Source of the DNA: Paraspadella gotoi
Taxonomy: Eukaryota; Chaetognatha
Length of the DNA stretch: 64,000 nt
Direction of reading: 5' to 3'
Assembly: GCA_051294375.1 (NCBI GenBank)
Contig: CM119268.1
Location: 12,717,770-12,781,769, forward strand
Shown: positions 59,880-64,000 of the stretch, one piece after another
Layout of the letters: each line of letters opens with the position of its first letter
How positions within the stretch are numbered: the stretch's first letter is position 1
Made by a program: the position numbers and the translations under genes
The notes under the pieces: generated by a model
Told to the model about the DNA's origin: nothing
What the model saw: only the letters and a program-made list of their open reading frames with translations
The model's database searches: none

Positions 59880-60009
59880 GAAGAGCGGCATTGTGAGGGA
59901 GCGATTTCAACAGACCCTGAAGATGTCCACTTACCTGGTTGCCTTCGTCGTCTGCGACTTCGAAAACAAAACCAAAATCGCGCGGAGGGACAACGGACAG
60001 GATCTCGTG
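59880..60009 (+). CDS. M1 aminopeptidase exon 9 (MSTYLVAF block)
   Basis: Acceptor CCTCCCTTACCAG|GAAG and donor CTCGTG|GTCAGT. The exon is 130 nt: 1 base completing Thr, then KSGIVRERFQQTLKMSTYLV and AFVVCDFENKTKIARRDNGQDLV. The KMSTYLVAFVVxDF block is diagnostic of the end of the M1 N-terminal beta domain. It leaves in phase 0, matching exon 10. No M1 sequence seems missing between exons 8 and 9. Confidence 0.92.
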
Positions 60010-60270
60010 GTCAGTCCATCGCTCGCTCCTTCTTTTCGATCCCTTTGACTGCTCATAATCATATCTTTTATTCCTTCGAAATAATTTTCAAATATTTAAT
60101 AGTGATAAATATTAAACATTAACTTTAAATACTGAGAATTCGTATCTTGTTTCGCGATTTGATTATCATTAAATTATTCTTTTATCAATATCTTATTTAG
60201 TATATCATGGAGAATTTGAGATAGTGACATAATCCTCTCCCCCCCTCCCTCGTTCCACGAACTCTTCCAG
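60010..60270 (+). other. Intron 9
   Basis: 261 bases, AT-rich, with a pyrimidine tract (60232-60270) before the acceptor. The shortest complete intron among those joining exons 5-10. Confidence 0.8.
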
Positions 60271-60455
60271 GTATCCGTCTGGGCGCCGGCGCATCAGATC
60301 AACCAGACGGACTTCGCCCTCGACATGGCCGTCCACACCATCGTTAATTACGAGGGCTTTTTCTATGTGCCCTTTCCCCTGCCCAAGATGGACCTCATCG
60401 CCGTGCCAGATTTCGTGGCCGGGGCCATGGAGAACTGGGGGCTCATCACCTACAG
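60271..60455 (+). CDS. M1 aminopeptidase exon 10 (GAMEN exopeptidase motif)
   Basis: Acceptor ACTCTTCCAG|GTATCC; the donor TACAG|GTTCGG is weak but fits by phase. The exon is 185 nt (61 codons plus 2 bases). It encodes VSVWAPAHQINQTDFALDMA, then VPFPLPKMDLIAVPDFVA and GAMENWGLITYR. GAMEN (60421-60435) is the substrate alpha-amino binding loop that defines exopeptidase activity in M1 enzymes. The zinc ligands HExxH(x18)E follow GAMEN by about 30 residues in the family. They are not in this window, so the next exon is beyond 64000. TRH-degrading ectoenzymes have a variant of this motif, so the classical GAMEN favours an APN/ERAP-type enzyme. Confidence 0.95.
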
Positions 60456-62120
60456 GTTCGGAAGAAGCGGGTGTTGATCGTTGTTCGTTTTTGTTCGTTA
60501 TTGATTTCGAGAAAAGGCGGCGGCTGCTGTCAAGAACTTCGAGCGAGATGTGGGAATTGTGGGAAGGGGATTGGCTTTATTCGGGGAAGTCATTCTGAAT
60601 CTTTTTCTCTGGCTCGCATTCAAGCGCCGTATCCCAATGTGACAAACGAATGACGCCTAATTTTGGAAGGCAACCGATTTCAACTCCTCGTCGGTTTCCA
60701 ACATCTCCCTAACCCTTCCTAGTGTCTGTGTGTCTCTCTCTCTCTCTCTCTCTCTCTCCCTCTCTCTCCATCACCCCTCTCTTCCGCGCTGAGTCGGAAC
60801 GCGCAATGACTCTTCGTCGCAATGAACGAGCTGGCCGGTGAAAAATAGGGATTCTCTCTCTCTCTCTTTTTTTTTTCCTCTCTGTCTCTCTTTCTCTCTC
60901 CCTCTCCCCCTTCTCGCTTCCCATTTCTGTCATTGAAAGAACGGTCGCCGAGGCTGCTAAAAGAGGAGATAATGACGACGACCACGACAGTGACAAGATC
61001 GACTATTCTCTGACCACTGGTCAGTCCCACTCCCGAGTTTCGTTACCGGTTCATCCAGAAGGTCAGCTTTGATATGGTTATAAAACTAGAACCGAGCCTT
61101 ATGATACCGAGACAAATATGAAGCATATGCACAAGTCTTTTTGTTGATCATCTTTGAAAGTATAAACTAAAATAACCAGTCAATGACGCGTTGAGATTTT
61201 GATCCCATGAACGTGATTTTTCATAGTCACGTGTCTACAGAAGTATGAACCATTTTCTCCACAAGCGTTTGATGATCCCTGACATTTCTCCGAAATATAT
61301 ATGCGTTTTATATGCTGAGAACAATTAGTTGAAACAGTTCATTCAAAAGGGCATATATACAGATAAACTCAAATGAATCAGCGTCACATAAATTATGTCA
61401 CAATGAATTTCTAGTCGCATTTTACGGTGACCACGAGACGGAACAGTGAACAAGTATGAAATTAACTCACGCTCGTACTCGCGGTGTAACTATAATAAAC
61501 AATTTCCGACTCCAATCCTTGACACCGGAAGATACTGTCATCACAGATTAAAATTACTTTCACAAGAGACCGTGAAAAAAACTCACACGCCAGCCTCTCC
61601 TCATTTCTGGCGCCGTGAGAAAAAAAAGAATGTGATTCGACGACAATGCGCGGAACGTGAAAGGGGAAGAGGGCTGCGAGGCCGCGCGGGGGGGGGCAGA
61701 CCCCCGCAGCACCTGAACCCGATGAACTCGGGAAAAGGTTTTTTTTTTTTGGTACGAGTCCACGTTTCGACCGCCTTCTGCCACGTTACGCCACGCCCAG
61801 CCACGCCCTGTTACGCCAAACGCTATGGTCCTCGATTGGACTCCTTCGTGGAAAATTTATCGCTCCTCTTTCCGCTGTGTTTTTTTTTTTTTTTTTATTA
61901 TTATTTCAATTTTGATATTTTGTTTTCTCCCTCGTTCGGGTTTGGATTTAGTTTATTTTCATCGAAACGGGATTGCGTCGTTTGACGTATTGTTAAATAA
62001 ACATTTACTAAAATTCGTCGTTATTTATATTTTTTAGTCTCTCGCGATCGAGGAGAAAATCTGCTCGGATCAATGGGATCAACTATTAACATCACCTGAA
62101 TTGATGATCAGCGAGCGAGC

Positions 62121-62168
<48 letters not shown>

Positions 62169-64000
62169 CACTGCGCTATTTCTAGAAAACCACATCCAAG
62201 CGACCCTTTACGTCCCCATGGCACCGCGAGTGACGTCGGCGCGATGGGGGCCAGAGTTGACAACCGAGAGAAAACACTGGTTGCCTCGGTTGCGTCCCTC
62301 TCTCTCCGCCGACGAGCGGCCTTTATTCCCTTCTGCTGATCTCTCTTCCTACGTCCCTCCACATCCCTCTCTTCCCAACTCCCTCCACACCCCCTCTCTT
62401 CCTACGTCCCTCCACACCCCCGATAACTACCCTCTCCCTCTGCGTGATTTGTTTTCGTTTTCCCCGATTCCTCGATTGTTTCGTTCCGCGCCGGAGTGAA
62501 ATCCCGTATCGGGATTCGCGTCGGAATAAAAATCCAAGTTTTTTTGGCGCCGGTGTAAATCCCGCACCTCGGCGAAATCGCGCCGGTGCGAATCCCTGGA
62601 CCGAAATTTGCGCGGGCGCGCAACAGTTTCCATCAGTTTTTTTTTTTTTAATTGCTGTGAAAGCGCAAGGTCGGAAAATGGATCGTGATTTGTTTGGCGT
62701 CCACTTTAATGAAGCCTGTGTTGCCGCTTGATTCTTGAAAGCTNNNNNNNNNNNNNNNNTTTTTTTTTTTTTGTTATTAAATCCCTCGCGCCAGACATCC
62801 AGACATCCGGACTCCCCGATACTGGGACGCGGACAGAAACTGCAAATGGCCTCTCCCGACTCTTCCTCTTTCTTCTACGAAACTCGGTTTTTCCAAGTCG
62901 GCTCACGCTCCCATATTTTACGTTTTGCCGATAAAAACGAAATTTTTGTTTCTGTCCGCCATAAACCAAAAAAAAAGGGTGAAAATCCGATATTTGGCGT
63001 CCGTCGATCCGTCGCATCCCTCGCTTAATCCTCGATGCGGGGCCAACTCGACAAGTGGCGACAAAAAAAACTCTAGCCAGAAACGCGTGTTTCGAGAGAA
63101 ACGTGCCTTTTCGTCGGCTCGCGTTTTTAAATGAGTTTTTTCTTCCCTTTTTCTTGTACACGCCGCACTTATACTAACACTATCATGACAACGTGACTGC
63201 TGACGGACGGGGTGTGGTCACGAATCCACGGTGCCTCAGAATCGACTCGATAGGCAATGGGTAGAGGAAACAACACTCCAGAGAAAAAAAGTGTTTGAAT
63301 TGTCGACCACTGGGGGGGGGGTGTTCTCCACACAAGATGGAGAGGACGATGCACCACTGGGTGTGACGGCGGGCGCCGGCCGGGCTTGAGAAGCACGAAA
63401 CCCTCTAACGCGTAGACCACAATGTCAGTTAACCACAGGGCGGCACGGTCAACCACAATAAAGCCCACAGTGAATATGTGCATACGAATAGAGATTAGAA
63501 CAAACACTCGAACACGTACTTTCTTATTTAATATTTAATATGTAACACGATGCTCACAAGGCTGTAACATAGAATTCAATGATATTAATTAATAATCAAA
63601 CAATAAACGAATATTATGCATCGGTAAACAATGAGTCTTTAGATGATGTTCTTCACAGCATTGTCTCCATCAGCCGGGTACGCGCTCGGCCACGCCTCCC
63701 TCCTTCCTTTCGCTACACACGGCGGGGATTTTTTCTTTTCGTGTTTTCTTTCCGACCTCACCCGCTTTATCTCTTGTTTTTGATCAACCGACTTTTTTCA
63801 TATAGAGCGCGGATGAATAACCCATGAAAAAATAGTTCCCCTTGCATATTTTAGTTTTTCTCTCGCATTTCAATTTTCATACGGCTGAACGGAAAAGGGA
63901 GATTAGGGCGCCAAGGGGGCGGAAAGAGAGAGAGAGAGAGAGCGCACACACACAACACTCTCTCCATATCGTCCCCATACTCTCAACATCCACGATTCGC
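60456..64000 (+). other. Intron 10 (start): no exon seen
   Basis: I looked for the HExxH exon in all + frames and saw none. It contains CT tracts (60733-60770, 60852-60905), (GA)n at 62126-62164 and GC-rich stretches (61660-61720, 62490-62630). A 16-N gap followed by poly-T lies at 62744-62772, and short (GA)n near 63928-63942. Confidence 0.6.
62744..62759. other. 16-N gap
   Basis: Followed by a 14-base T run; probably unresolved homopolymer or low-complexity sequence. Confidence 0.95.

Noticed and set aside
60271-60455. Assignment as a TRH-degrading ectoenzyme, suggested by the anchor and stalk layout
   Set aside because: That family has a variant of the GAMEN motif; here it is classical GAMENWGLITYR, so only the APN/ERAP-type M1 level is claimed.

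Overview
This is eukaryotic (animal) nuclear DNA. Coding sequence is sparse, GC-richer and split by long introns with canonical GT/AG borders. The introns are AT-rich and packed with (CT)n/(GA)n and (GTC)n/(GAC)n microsatellites, minisatellites and homopolymer runs. The style suggests an invertebrate, perhaps an arthropod such as a crustacean, but nothing here fixes the species. There are no bacterial operons, rRNA, convincing tRNA or CRISPR.

The only gene I can support is on the + strand and spans almost the whole window: an M1-family (gluzincin) zinc aminopeptidase of the aminopeptidase N / ERAP type, built as a type II membrane protein. Ten exons can be chained with matching splice phases. 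Exon 1 has a TATA-type promoter and start ATG. Exons 2-3 are a hydrophilic N-terminal cytoplasmic tail. Exon 4 holds the transmembrane anchor and a Gly/Ala/Glu-rich stalk. Exons 5-10 are the N-terminal M1 domain, through the AFPCLDEP motif to GAMEN. The zinc-binding HExxH exon and the rest of the protein must lie beyond 64000.

The first 38 kb is distorted by the assembly. Exons 1-4 appear three times. A noisy copy lies at about 1-7234. A second copy is 7527-15795. A third is 15821-24889, whose first ~7.48 kb looks base-for-base identical to the second with an offset of 8294. A second duplicated block (27195-32261 and 32287-37857) also sits around a short N gap. Frameshifts between copies are mostly homopolymer indels, so the genome probably has one N-terminal part and the extra copies are probably false duplications or unmerged haplotypes.

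Layout: 1-7234 copy 0 of exons 1-4; 7235-7501 misplaced intron fragment; 7527-10235 upstream flank and promoter; 10236-15795 copy 1 of exons 1-4; 15821-24889 copy 2; 24890-25518 N gap that appears to hold nothing; 25519-38860 large intron 4 with a 70-bp minisatellite, a putative TIR element (both twice) and a 179-bp palindrome; 38861-60455 exons 5-10; 60456-64000 the start of intron 10.

The most interesting non-coding signals are: a hammerhead-ribozyme-like core inside the palindrome near 37.9 kb; a ~300-nt hairpin-rich segment in intron 3 with an upstream TATA-like box and a T6 end that could be a Pol III transcript; and a 23-bp tandem repeat at the start of intron 1 that repeats the splice donor.
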